In this document: piece by piece, positions 19,886 to 28,416 of the stretch
Position numbering within the stretch: position 1 is the stretch's first letter
Layout of the letters: each line of letters starts with the position of its first letter
NCBI GenBank assembly: GCA_024235395.1
Contig: JACKMK010000001.1
Span: forward strand, 620,001-684,000
DNA from: Chromatiaceae bacterium
Lineage (GTDB): Bacteria > Pseudomonadota > Gammaproteobacteria > Chromatiales > Chromatiaceae
Direction of reading: 5' to 3'
DNA: 64,000 nucleotides
Position numbers and translations under genes: made by a program
The notes under the pieces: model-generated
Database searches by the model: none
What the model was told of the DNA's origin: nothing
The model's input: only the letters and a program-made list of their open reading frames with translations

Positions 19886-20677
19886 ATGTCCAAACCGAGC
19901 ATTGCGGTCCACAAGTTCTCGTCGTGCGACGGCTGCCAGCTGGCGTTCCTGAATGCCGGCGAGGACCTTTTGCGACTCGCCGAACTGGTCGAGATCCGGC
20001 ACTTCCTGGAGGCCGGCGTGGCCAACGAGTACGCGCAGGTCGATATCGCGTTCGTCGAGGGCAGCATCTCGACGTCCGAGGAGCTCACCCGCATTCAGCG
20101 GGTGCGCGCAGCCAGCAGTTATCTGGTGACCCTGGGTGCCTGCGCCACCGCCGGCGGCCTGCAGGCCCTGCGCAATCTCGATCAATCCAACGAGCCGTGG
20201 AAGCACGCGGTGTATGCGCAGCCCGCTTATATCCATACGCTCGACCAGGCCGAACCGGTCGGCGCGCACGTCAAGGTGGACCTCGAACTGTGGGGATGTC
20301 CGGTGAACGGCGCCCAGGTTCTCGGCGCCGTGCGCCAGCTGCTGTTTGGGATCGCGCCCCTCGAACAACGCGACAAGGTCTGCATGGAGTGCAAACGCCA
20401 GCAGACCGTATGCGTGATGGTCACCGAGGGCAGACCGTGCATGGGTCCGGTGACGCGAACCGGCTGTGGCGCATTGTGCCCGCGTTTCGGGCGCGATTGC
20501 TATGCCTGTTTCGGGCCCGCCGAGTCGCCCAACACCGAGGCGTTGAGTCGGCGCCTCGAAGGCCTGGGGCTGCCACCGGCGGACATCGCGCGTCGCTTTC
20601 TGTTCATCAACAGCCAGGCACCGGCATTCAACACCGCCGGGCTGCGGCACTATCGCCCCGGATTCGCCGATGACTGA
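19886..20677 (+). CDS. hydD: Group 3b NiFe hydrogenase small (delta) subunit
   Basis: A 263-residue small subunit. The ATG at 19886 follows the hydG stop by two bases; longer in-frame sequence upstream overlaps hydG and is not coding. The N terminus has the proximal cluster motif SSCDGCQLAFLNAGED at about residues 12-27. LGACATAGG follows at about 87-95, and a C-terminal set of cysteines (VCMECKRQQTVC, GPCMGPVTRTGCGALCPRFG with one residue difference, CYACFG) binds further [4Fe-4S] clusters. There is no Tat signal, as expected for a soluble group 3 enzyme. The gene overlaps hydA by eight bases. Confidence 0.94.
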   Translation: MSKPSIAVHKFSSCDGCQLAFLNAGEDLLRLAELVEIRHFLEAGVANEYAQVDIAFVEGSISTSEELTRIQRVRAASSYLVTLGACATAGGLQALRNLDQSNEPWKHAVYAQPAYIHTLDQAEPVGAHVKVDLELWGCPVNGAQVLGAVRQLLFGIAPLEQRDKVCMECKRQQTVCVMVTEGRPCMGPVTRTGCGALCPRFGRDCYACFGPAESPNTEALSRRLEGLGLPPADIARRFLFINSQAPAFNTAGLRHYRPGFADD

Positions 20678-21965
20678 ACGCAAGGTCTCGATTCACGTCC
20701 CCGCCCTGACCCGCGTCGAGGGCGAAGGTTCGCTGCGCCTGCGGATCGAGCAGGGCCGGATCGAGGAGCTGGCGTTGGACATCTTCGAGCCACCGCGTTA
20801 CTTCGAAAAGTTTCTCGAGGGCCGGCGCCATCACGAGGTGCTCGATATCGTCGCAAGGATCTGCGGGATCTGCCCGATCGCGTACCAGATGAGCGCCGTC
20901 CAGGCGCTCGAGGCGGCCTTCGACATCCGGCCGAGCGCCTGGGTGCGTGACATGCGCCGTCTGTTCTACTGCGGTGAATGGCTGCAGAGCCATTCGTTGC
21001 ACATCCACCTACTGGCGGCACCTGATTTCCTCGGCTACGACAGCGTGGTCGGCATGGCAGGTGATCACGGCGATGTGGTCCGCCGCGGACTGAAGCTGCA
21101 GGGACTCGGCAACGACCTGATCCGCCTGCTCGGCGGTCGTTCGGTACACCCGGTAGGCGCCTGTGTCGGCGGCTTCTTCCGCGCGCCTGATCGCGCCGCG
21201 GTGGAGGGTCTGCTCGAGCGCCTGCATGCCGCGCGGCCACTGGCAGAGGCGCTGGTGATGTGGGCGGCCGAGTTGCCGGTCCCGGACGACCAACAGGCGT
21301 TCGTCAATGTAGCGCTGCGCCATCCCACAGACTACCCACTCACCGAGGGGCGCATCGTCTCCGACCAGGGACTCGACATCGCCGCCGACGAATACGCGCA
21401 ACACTTCGCCGAGGAACACCGGCCACAGTCGACCGCGCTGTTTTCGCTGCTGCGCGGCGAGGCCTACCTGGTCGGTCCGCTGGCGCGCCTGAACCTCAAT
21501 CTCGACCGCCTGCCGGACGACAGCCGGCGACTGCTGGGACTCAGCGGCATACAACTGCCGAGTGGCAACATGTTTCACAGCCTTTTCGCGCGCGCACTGG
21601 AGATCCACATCGCGCTCGGCGAAGCGACCCGCCTGCTGGAGCAGTATCGTGCCCCGGAATCGCCCCACCTGGATGTCGAACCGCGCGCGGGCGACGGATA
21701 CGGCGCCACAGAGGCGCCGCGTGGCCTGCTGTGGCATCACTATTCACTCGACGAGCACGGCGTCGTTCGCAGCGCGCGCATCGTGCCACCGACCAGTCAG
21801 AATCAAGCACGCATTGAGGCCGACCTGCACCGCAGCCTACAGCATTTCGGCCTCGATCAGCCGAGCGACGCCTTGCGCCTGCGCGCCGAGACGGTGATCC
21901 GCAACTACGATCCCTGCATCTCCTGCGCCACTCACTTCCTGCGTCTCGATCTGCACCGCGCATGA
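20670..21965 (+). CDS. hydA: Group 3b NiFe hydrogenase large (alpha) subunit
   Basis: A 431-residue catalytic subunit carrying the NiFe site. The N-terminal (L1) motif reads RICGICPIAYQ at about residues 63-73, supplying two nickel-iron cysteines; the position often occupied by histidine is tyrosine here. The C-terminal (L2) motif is DPCISCATHF close to the end, supplying the other two. The protease normally cuts after the His of such a motif, leaving a very short tail (FLRLDLHRA here). VSIHVPALTRVEGEGSL is the typical start. It is translationally coupled to hydD upstream and to the maturation protease downstream (ATGA overlap). Confidence 0.95.
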   Translation: MTERKVSIHVPALTRVEGEGSLRLRIEQGRIEELALDIFEPPRYFEKFLEGRRHHEVLDIVARICGICPIAYQMSAVQALEAAFDIRPSAWVRDMRRLFYCGEWLQSHSLHIHLLAAPDFLGYDSVVGMAGDHGDVVRRGLKLQGLGNDLIRLLGGRSVHPVGACVGGFFRAPDRAAVEGLLERLHAARPLAEALVMWAAELPVPDDQQAFVNVALRHPTDYPLTEGRIVSDQGLDIAADEYAQHFAEEHRPQSTALFSLLRGEAYLVGPLARLNLNLDRLPDDSRRLLGLSGIQLPSGNMFHSLFARALEIHIALGEATRLLEQYRAPESPHLDVEPRAGDGYGATEAPRGLLWHHYSLDEHGVVRSARIVPPTSQNQARIEADLHRSLQHFGLDQPSDALRLRAETVIRNYDPCISCATHFLRLDLHRA

Positions 21966-22426
21966 TCCGCGTGATCGGGATCGGCTCGCCGTTCGGTGAC
22001 GATCGGGTCGGGTGGCAGGTCGTGGATGGGCTCGCCGGTCGGGTGCCCGCGACCGTCGACCTGGTGACCCTGGATCGCCCCGGCGCCGCACTGATCAACT
22101 GGATGGAACATGTCGACCATCTGCTGCTGATCGATGCAATCGTCTCGGAGGCCGTTCCGCCGGGACGGATCGTCCGCATCGACCGGTTCGACACCCTCTC
22201 ACCCCCACCCGGCTTCACCAGTCACGTACTGGACCTCGCGCAGACGATCGAGCTGGCCGATGCACTCGGTGTCCGGCCGCGCAACGTCGAACTTTATGGC
22301 ATCTCGATCGCGCAGCTGGGCACGACGCTCCCAATGCCCGATGCAGTCGACAAGGTAGCGCGGCAGCTGACCGAAGCACTTGCGGAACGACTGACGCGAC
22401 AGAACCAGGCGGCCGCACCAGACTGA
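21962..22426 (+). CDS. Hydrogenase maturation protease
   Basis: A 154-residue protease of the HycI/HyaD family, which removes the short C-terminal extension of the large subunit after nickel insertion. It begins MIRVIGIGSPFGDDRVGWQV, where the GIGSPFGDD segment carries one conserved nickel-contacting acidic residue. The second conserved acidic residue is in LLLIDAIVSEAVPPG (about residues 58-72). FTSHVLDLAQTIELADALG supplies the usual histidine region. Its ATG overlaps the hydA stop by four bases, so it is very likely dedicated to this enzyme. The HypA-F accessory genes are not in the window. Confidence 0.93.
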   Translation: MIRVIGIGSPFGDDRVGWQVVDGLAGRVPATVDLVTLDRPGAALINWMEHVDHLLLIDAIVSEAVPPGRIVRIDRFDTLSPPPGFTSHVLDLAQTIELADALGVRPRNVELYGISIAQLGTTLPMPDAVDKVARQLTEALAERLTRQNQAAAPD

Positions 22427-22502
22427 GCACCGAACTTGCCGTAGATTATGATTCTGCGCCGCGGCGCGAAGTAATATTGGCGCCGCGACGACCCGCGTTC
22501 GC

Positions 22503-22524
22503 ACTCCCGGCGTAGTGTGGGAGT
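22503..22524 (+). terminator. Stem-loop between the hydrogenase operon and the cytochrome gene
   Basis: Arms ACTCCC and GGGAGT surround a ten-base loop, followed by TTCGAAAAATAATG. It could be a weak terminator for the hydrogenase operon or a 5' leader structure of the cytochrome gene, whose ATG is 28 bases on. Confidence 0.28.
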
Positions 22525-22551
22525 TTCGAAAAATAATGATGAGGAACCAGG

Positions 22552-23658
22552 ATGCTTAAGAAAACCATGTTCGCCGCCACCCTGATGGCGGCGACCGCTC
22601 AGCCGTGGGCGGCCGATTTGGCCAATGGCCAGGAGATCAACAAGAGTTGTGCGCTGTGCCACGGTGCACACGGCCAGGGGGCCTCCGGCAAGCTCTCGCC
22701 GCGCATCGCCGGATTGCCGCGCGACTACATCATCAAGGCGATGAAAGACTATGTTGCCGGGAACCGCGTCTACCCGCTGATGGTGCGCACCGCACAGCTG
22801 GACAAGTTCACCGAACGCGATTTCGAAGACGTCGCGGCCTATCTGGCGTCTCTCGATCTCAGCTCCGATGCGACGTTCAACATCCGTTCAATGGTGGGTG
22901 ACGCGGACGCCGGCGAAGAGATCTACAGCAGTGACTGCAAAAACTGCCACAACCGGGACGGCTACGGCAAACCGAGCAAGGAGGCGCCGCCACTCGCCGG
23001 GCAACATCCGGAGTACCTCTATACGTCGATGCGTGGCTTCAAGGAACGCCACCGCATTCACGCCAACGACAAGGAAGACGATACGTTCGAAGACTACGCC
23101 GACAACGACTTCATCAATCTGGCCGCCTACCTGTCGACCCTTGATGACACCAAGATCCTCGAAGGTTACACCTTCAACGCACCACAGTACCGCACCCGCC
23201 TGGCACGAACGCCGAGCGACCTGAGCGACAGCATCCAGATCACCGAGATTGCACAGACCGTGGTACGCATGGCACTCGATGACGGCGTCACCGTCGAGCA
23301 GGCAGAAGCGGCCATGCTCGCCAAGGCGGAAGAGATCGAACTGAAGAAGGTCGCCCAGCAGAAGGTTTCGCAATTCCTCGCCAAGCAGGACGTGCAGATG
23401 CCGCACCTGTCGATCTACCAGTTCTGCAACCCGCTGGATGCGCGATTGATGGTGATCGCCGACCCGGTGTTCTCCAGCTACATGCCGTGCCGCATCTCGA
23501 TGGTCGAAGACGCCAACGGCAAGCTATGGCTGATGATGCTGAACCTCGACATGCTCATCAACAGCAGGCTGCTGCCACAGGAAGTCGTCGAGACCGCAAT
23601 CAAGGTGAACCAGCAGATGCTGGACGTGATGACGGCCGGGGCTTCCGGAAAATCTTGA
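22552..23658 (+). CDS. Dihaem cytochrome c fused to a DUF302 domain
   Basis: A 368-residue exported protein with an ATG preceded by GAGGAACC. The signal peptide ends around residue 20 (ATAQPWAADLANG). Two cytochrome c domains follow: CALCH at residues 33-37, and CKNCH at 129-133 with the surrounding pattern EIYSSDCKNCHNRDGYG. The layout recalls cytochrome c4 or c553 types. A charged helical stretch (about 230-275, AEAAMLAKAEEIELKKVAQQK) leads to a DUF302 domain at about 280-345 (FCNPLDARLMVIADPVF, then DANGKLWLMMLNLDMLI). DUF302 function is unknown. The gene follows the hydrogenase operon by 125 bases; a functional link is possible but unproven. Confidence 0.86.
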   Translation: MLKKTMFAATLMAATAQPWAADLANGQEINKSCALCHGAHGQGASGKLSPRIAGLPRDYIIKAMKDYVAGNRVYPLMVRTAQLDKFTERDFEDVAAYLASLDLSSDATFNIRSMVGDADAGEEIYSSDCKNCHNRDGYGKPSKEAPPLAGQHPEYLYTSMRGFKERHRIHANDKEDDTFEDYADNDFINLAAYLSTLDDTKILEGYTFNAPQYRTRLARTPSDLSDSIQITEIAQTVVRMALDDGVTVEQAEAAMLAKAEEIELKKVAQQKVSQFLAKQDVQMPHLSIYQFCNPLDARLMVIADPVFSSYMPCRISMVEDANGKLWLMMLNLDMLINSRLLPQEVVETAIKVNQQMLDVMTAGASGKS

Positions 23659-23689
23659 TGACTGCGGGCTGCGCCGCCACGCGTTAAAC

Positions 23690-23720
23690 AACCGGGACCC
23701 GCCGCTGCGGGTCCTCGGTT
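23690..23720. terminator. Terminator-like hairpin between convergent genes
   Basis: A strong GC-rich stem-loop: AACCGGGACCCGC pairs with GCGGGTCCTCGGTT across a short CGCT loop with one bulged base. It lies between the stop codons of the cytochrome gene (plus) and the ATPase gene (minus), so it could end transcription from both sides. There is no clear T-tract on either side. Confidence 0.6.
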
Positions 23721-23727
23721 GCGGTGG

Positions 23728-26361
23728 TCAGCGCTCCAGTTCGCGCCCGTTCACCAGCCCCATCAGACGCTGAAATGCGCTGAGCTGGGGCCTTTTCGGC
23801 GGTTCGACCGGTGGTTCCGGCTCCGGGATTTCGGCCGCCATGCGTGCCAGTTCGGCCTCGCGCAGCCGTGCCTGTTCGAGTTCCTCGACGGTGTGCGCGA
23901 TCTCGTCGCGCAGCGCCAGCGTGGCGCGGTCGTCGGCATCGACCCGCAAAGCACGTTCCACGTACAGATTCGCCTTGTCGAAATCCTGCTCGGCGAGTGC
24001 ATCGCGGGCCAGGTTGCCATAGCGATCCACGATACGCTCCACCCCTTTGCGTGCCGCCGCATTGTCCGCATCGATATCCAACACCCGCTGGAAATAGGCG
24101 TGGGCACTGTGCTCGGGGGGCAACAAAAGCCGATTCTGCGCCAGCGCCCTTTTTCCGAGCGCGAGATAGCGATCGACCTCTTCAGTGGGGGACGGCAGCA
24201 CCGGCTGCGCACCCGGTACCGGCGGACCTGCGACCTGCGAACCCCGGGGCGAAGCGTCAAGCATCGCGACCGGTAAACTCGCAACCTGCATGTCGTTCAC
24301 TGCGTCGACCTCCACGTCGGCACCGTCGGCCGGCTGCTGTTCCGCAACCGACGCCTGTCCGTCAGACTCCACCACCCGCGCGGCCGCAACGTCCGGATTC
24401 GCAGATGACCGCTCGTCGCTCGGCGCCGGCATCGTCCTCACATAGCCCGCGAACGGTGGTCGCTGCTCGAACACCATCGCGATACGCGAAAACGCGTCGT
24501 CTTCAGCCGAAGCCGCGTCCGCGCGGGAGATGTCGCCCGGACCCGTGTCGGACGAGCGCGCAGCATCCGCCGTTCCAGCGCCACCGGTCATACCAGCCCC
24601 CTCCGGCCTGTCCGGCTGCAAGGTCTGGCCATCGGCAGCGATCGTTGCAGTGTGCCGCGCAAGTGTCCATAACGCGAGTGTCGTCCTGCTCTGTGAGACG
24701 CCACTGATGAGATCGTTGGCGACTGCAGGTGCCAGGCGATTCAACAGCGTATCGGTGACATGCCGATCGACTCCCACCGCCGCTGCATGTTCACCGGCGC
24801 CCACTGCATCGTCCGCGCGCAGATCACCATCCATTGCCTGCAGAAAACCCGTCGCCTCGCCGAGCACCAATCGACCGTCGGGCAACTCCCCCGCGTCGGA
24901 GAACACCGGTTCGGGTGGCGGGCTCTGAACCACGATCGGCTCACTCGGCGTGGCAACCGACGCATCGTCACCGAACCAGAGATACGCGGAAAACGCTGCG
25001 ATAGCCAACGCCGCTAGTCCACCCAGCTGCGCGCGATGCATGCCGATCTGTGCCGCGGCCTTGTGCCAGGACGACCGCTCTTGTCCTTCATCCGCAAGCC
25101 ACGAGCGCCCATCGGCGACCCAGGCACGCGAACCTCGCAACAGCCTGTGGTAAAGATGTCGGGCGGCGCGCATCGAATGCATGGCACCGGCGGCCACACC
25201 CCTCACCGCCTGTCGCACCGGGCCGCTCACACTGCGCAACAAGCGGCGCACCCGGCGCCAGGGCCGCCGACTCTGCCGGCCGCTGCGGAGGTAGAAGTAG
25301 TCACCGCCGCCGAACGCCGAGGTGCGGCGCACCATCTGTACCGAGGACGACGGTGGCACGCCCTGCCGGTGCGCAGACTCCGCTTGCATGCCCGGCTCTT
25401 CGAGGCTCAGTTCCTCGAATCCGCGCGGCTGCCCGCCGAATTCCGTACCCTCGGAATCCGCAGGTGGGACCAGCGCCAGTTCGTACACCGAATCGAAGGC
25501 ACCGCTCGAACCGCTGCGCTCCATCGTCGCCGGCGACTCGTGCGGCGCCAGGGATTCCTCGCGCAGATCGCGCACCACCGCACGTACATCGCGATCGCTG
25601 AGCGCGTGCTTTTCCTCGCTGCTACCGTGCAGCAGCAATCGGCTGCAGATCTTGTTCACGTGCCGCGGCAGCCCTCTGCTCTCTTCGAAGATCGCCTTGA
25701 CCGCCGGACCGTTGATCGACGGATCCCCACGCCAACGCGCGAGCGCCAGACGGTATTCCATATAGGCCTTGGTCTCTTCGAGATCCATCGGCGATAGCTG
25801 ACACCTGGCAATCACCCGGTGCTGGAACTGTTCCATCCCGGGGGCGCTGAGCACGCCCTCGAGTTCGTCCTGGCCAAGCACCACCAGTTGCATCACCGCC
25901 CTCGAACGCGACTGCAGGTCGGTCAGCAGGCGCACGGCTTCCAGCGACTGGTGCGACAGCGTTTGTGCCTCGTCGATCACGACCAGCGCGCGGCGACTCG
26001 AATGCTCGAGTTCGATCAGGTAGCGCTCGATGCGAAACGCCAGCATCGCGCGATCCAGCCCTTCGGCGGCCAGGCCGAGCGAATAGGCGAGCTTGCGGAG
26101 CAGGTCGGTCGCGTTCAGATCGTTCGCGACCAGATGGGCGCTGACCGTCTTGGCAGGATTGATCTCGTTCAGCAGGCGCTCTGCCAAGGTGGTCTTGCCC
26201 GATCCCGGCGGACCCGTCACGACCACGATGCCCTCGCCGCGCTTGAGCGCGTAGCGCAGATAGGCCCAGGCCTTGGCGCAGCTGCGGTGGGGATAACAGA
26301 CACTTGGATCAGGCAGCAATCGAAAAGGATCGCTGCTCAGCTTGTAATACGCCTCGTACAT
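23728..26361 (-). CDS. ExeA/GspA-like AAA ATPase with membrane segment and TPR-like C terminus
   Basis: An 877-residue protein. The start is the ATG at 26361, with a strong GGGGGAG ribosome site, giving MYEAYYKLSSDPFRLLPDP, the classical ExeA opening. The ATPase has Walker A TGPPGSGKTT at about residues 48-57, Walker B ALVVIDEAQ at about 123-131, and continues to about 265 (GLPRHVNKICSRLLLHG). A basic region (about 335-385) precedes a single transmembrane helix (GGLAALAIAAFSAYLWFG). A long Asp/Ala-rich, probably disordered part follows, and the C-terminal 150 residues resemble tetratricopeptide helices (YLALGKRALAQNRLLLP, ANLYVERALRVDADDRATL). No GspB or pilus genes adjoin it. The role may be in envelope assembly or secretion. 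Confidence 0.84.
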   Translation of the reverse strand: MYEAYYKLSSDPFRLLPDPSVCYPHRSCAKAWAYLRYALKRGEGIVVVTGPPGSGKTTLAERLLNEINPAKTVSAHLVANDLNATDLLRKLAYSLGLAAEGLDRAMLAFRIERYLIELEHSSRRALVVIDEAQTLSHQSLEAVRLLTDLQSRSRAVMQLVVLGQDELEGVLSAPGMEQFQHRVIARCQLSPMDLEETKAYMEYRLALARWRGDPSINGPAVKAIFEESRGLPRHVNKICSRLLLHGSSEEKHALSDRDVRAVVRDLREESLAPHESPATMERSGSSGAFDSVYELALVPPADSEGTEFGGQPRGFEELSLEEPGMQAESAHRQGVPPSSSVQMVRRTSAFGGGDYFYLRSGRQSRRPWRRVRRLLRSVSGPVRQAVRGVAAGAMHSMRAARHLYHRLLRGSRAWVADGRSWLADEGQERSSWHKAAAQIGMHRAQLGGLAALAIAAFSAYLWFGDDASVATPSEPIVVQSPPPEPVFSDAGELPDGRLVLGEATGFLQAMDGDLRADDAVGAGEHAAAVGVDRHVTDTLLNRLAPAVANDLISGVSQSRTTLALWTLARHTATIAADGQTLQPDRPEGAGMTGGAGTADAARSSDTGPGDISRADAASAEDDAFSRIAMVFEQRPPFAGYVRTMPAPSDERSSANPDVAAARVVESDGQASVAEQQPADGADVEVDAVNDMQVASLPVAMLDASPRGSQVAGPPVPGAQPVLPSPTEEVDRYLALGKRALAQNRLLLPPEHSAHAYFQRVLDIDADNAAARKGVERIVDRYGNLARDALAEQDFDKANLYVERALRVDADDRATLALRDEIAHTVEELEQARLREAELARMAAEIPEPEPPVEPPKRPQLSAFQRLMGLVNGRELER

Positions 26362-26451
26362 CGCTCCCCCGGCCACGCTACCCTGCGCTTCGCGGTATCG
26401 CCGGGAACTTACTTCGCAGAATGCAAAACACCCGGCTAATACCTGTTTGCT

Positions 26452-26474
26452 AATGAATTCTAGTCGAATTCATT
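26452..26474. promoter_or_regulatory. Perfect 9-bp inverted repeat upstream of the ATPase gene
   Basis: Arms AATGAATTC (26452-26460) and GAATTCATT (26466-26474) are exact reverse complements around TAGTC. It stands in an AT-rich patch 91 bases upstream of the ATPase start, in the non-coding gap 26362-26632. It may be an operator; no regulator is identified. Confidence 0.45.
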
Positions 26475-26632
26475 CTCCCAAACCCGAGTGGAATCCCGCG
26501 TCTCTCCGCGGTCAATAGCGGATCGGCGAAGCGCGAACTGGTTCACGTTTCCCGGGGATGGGAAGGTGTCTTGTGATCAGCGGATTGGGGTGAAAGCGTG
26601 CGCGACGGAAGGCAGATTGCACCGGCGTGACG

Positions 26633-27031
26633 TTATTCCGACGCCACCTCGGCGACGAATCGGGCGGCCTCCTCCCGGGTGTAAAAGATGCCGTCACGCA
26701 TGAAACCGGCGATGACACTCGTGGAGATACGGCACACGCACCCATCGGCACCGCGCTGCGTCACCCACTGCTCCGGCAGCCCTTCAAGCACGTGGACCGG
26801 GGCCGGTATACCGTTTGCGAACCTCGAGATGACCGTCTCACCCGTGGCTTCGTTTCGATAGGCGGGGGCAAAACCGGCTGCGCGGTTGTTCGCGCTGACC
26901 CCACCGGTCCCCTGATAGAGCGCGTTCTGGAGCTGCAGATCGCAGTCGCACAGCCCTCGCGCCGTACGCAGCGCGCGTGCGTCTTCCGAGATCCCGTGTG
27001 CCATCGCGCGGCCCGCTGACCAACCCTTCAT
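26633..27031 (-). CDS. Small cysteine-containing protein, unknown function
   Basis: A 132-residue protein. The ATG at 27031 has a strong GGGAGG ribosome site, so the 18 codons open further upstream are excluded. The sequence begins MKGWSAGRAMAHGISEDARA and has CDCDLQLQNALYQGTGG and an ADGCVCRIS cysteine pair. It ends in a helix with MRDGIFYTREEAARFVAEVA, a pattern seen in short domains at the C termini of several unknown proteins. No signal peptide or membrane segment is visible. It is separated from the ATPase gene by about 270 bases and divergent from the radical SAM gene. I do not recognise a family. Confidence 0.66.
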   Translation of the reverse strand: MKGWSAGRAMAHGISEDARALRTARGLCDCDLQLQNALYQGTGGVSANNRAAGFAPAYRNEATGETVISRFANGIPAPVHVLEGLPEQWVTQRGADGCVCRISTSVIAGFMRDGIFYTREEAARFVAEVASE

Positions 27032-27317
27032 GACAACCTCCCAAACACCTGCAAACCGGCGGTCGTTGCCTCTGCCCAACAGCAAAGCATTTCACATGCC
27101 AGCTTTGACCGTCGGGCTCGGCGGTAGTTGCGGGCGACCTGGAAAACCTTTCTTTGTCCAATGGCTTGGGGCACAGTCTTCGACCCGACTCGGTGTTCGC
27201 TTCCCATGCGACCCGGGTTGGATTACCGTGGCAGCGTAAAGTTTTCATGACAGCCGCCTGGGCAAATGACCCGCCCGTGGCGACATCCGGCCACATTGCC
27301 CGGCAAGGTGACACCTG

Positions 27318-28373
27318 TTGAAACCGCCTTCCCAACGCGGACGCGGGGCCGCCGACAACCCACGCAACCGCTACTTCGTGCAGTATTTGGCACCGTTCGA
27401 CGATGGCTGGGCGCAGGAAGAGGCCGTGCCGCTGCGCACCGACGTCGCGATCGACAGGCCCCGCCGTGCGATCAGCTACAACGCCTCGCCGGACATTCCG
27501 TTCGACCGGTCCATCAATCCCTACCGGGGCTGCGAACATGGCTGCGTGTACTGCTACGCACGGCCGACCCACGCCTATCTGGACCTGTCGCCGGGGCTCG
27601 ATTTCGAATCGCGCCTGTTCGCCCGGCCAGACATCGTCGCACTGCTGCGCGAAGAGCTGGCCGCCCCCGGGTACCGGCCCGCGCCGCTCGCGCTCGGCGC
27701 GGTGACCGACGCCTATCAACCGATCGAGCGCGCCCACCGGCTCACGCGCACGATTCTCGAGACCCTGCTCGAGACCCGTCATCCGGTCATCCTGGTGACC
27801 AAGTCGGCGATGATCGAACGCGACATCGATCTGCTGGTCGAACTCGCGGCCCGGCAACTGGTCGAGGTGGCCGTCTCACTTACCACGCTCGATCGATCTC
27901 TGGCGCGCATCCTCGAACCGCGTGCGGCCGCCCCGCAACGCCGCCTGCAGGTCGTCGAGACACTGAGCGCCGCGGGCATTCCGGTGCGTGCGATGCTCGC
28001 GCCCCTGATCCCCGTCCTCAACGAACCCGAGATCGAGGCGATACTGCGCGCGGCCCGGGAGGCCGGAGCGAACGCAGCCGACTACGTTCTGCTGCGTCTG
28101 CCGCGTGAGGTGGCCCCGCTGTTCCGCGACTGGCTGCACCGCCATCGACCGCAGGCCGCCGAGCGCGTGATGCGCCACGTGCAGGAAACCCGTGGCGGAC
28201 GTGACAACGACGCCCGATTCGGTGACCGGATGCGAGGCCGCGGCGTGTACGCCGACCTGATCGCCCAACGCTTTCGCGTGGCCTCACGCCGACTCGATTT
28301 CGGTGCCGGTGCATCGCTGCGCTGCGACCTGTTTCGCGCACCGGCGAAAGACGGCCAGTTGGCGTTGTTCTGA
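27318..28373 (+). CDS. PA0069-type radical SAM protein (SplB-like)
   Basis: A 351-residue radical SAM enzyme starting at TTG 27318, with AAGGTG upstream. The [4Fe-4S] motif is CEHGCVYC (cysteines 72, 76 and 79), followed by YARPTHAYLDLSPGLDFE, the signature of the family annotated as PA0069 or SplB-related. ALGAVTDAYQPIERAHRLTR and VSLTTLDRSLARILEPRAA are further conserved segments. Despite the likeness to spore photoproduct lyase, this organism shows no sign of spores, and the reaction of this family is unknown. The start region (GRGAADNPRNRYF) is typical. A GDPD gene follows after 43 bases on the same strand. Confidence 0.93.
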   Translation: MKPPSQRGRGAADNPRNRYFVQYLAPFDDGWAQEEAVPLRTDVAIDRPRRAISYNASPDIPFDRSINPYRGCEHGCVYCYARPTHAYLDLSPGLDFESRLFARPDIVALLREELAAPGYRPAPLALGAVTDAYQPIERAHRLTRTILETLLETRHPVILVTKSAMIERDIDLLVELAARQLVEVAVSLTTLDRSLARILEPRAAAPQRRLQVVETLSAAGIPVRAMLAPLIPVLNEPEIEAILRAAREAGANAADYVLLRLPREVAPLFRDWLHRHRPQAAERVMRHVQETRGGRDNDARFGDRMRGRGVYADLIAQRFRVASRRLDFGAGASLRCDLFRAPAKDGQLALF

Positions 28374-28416
28374 CGCGTCGCGCAGGCCGATTCATGCACC
28401 TGTCCGGGCTCCGTCC

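Noticed and set aside
27032..27317. Possible RNA gene or riboswitch in the 286-base gap before the radical SAM gene.
   Set aside because: No convincing conserved fold or terminator could be seen; nothing further is claimed.
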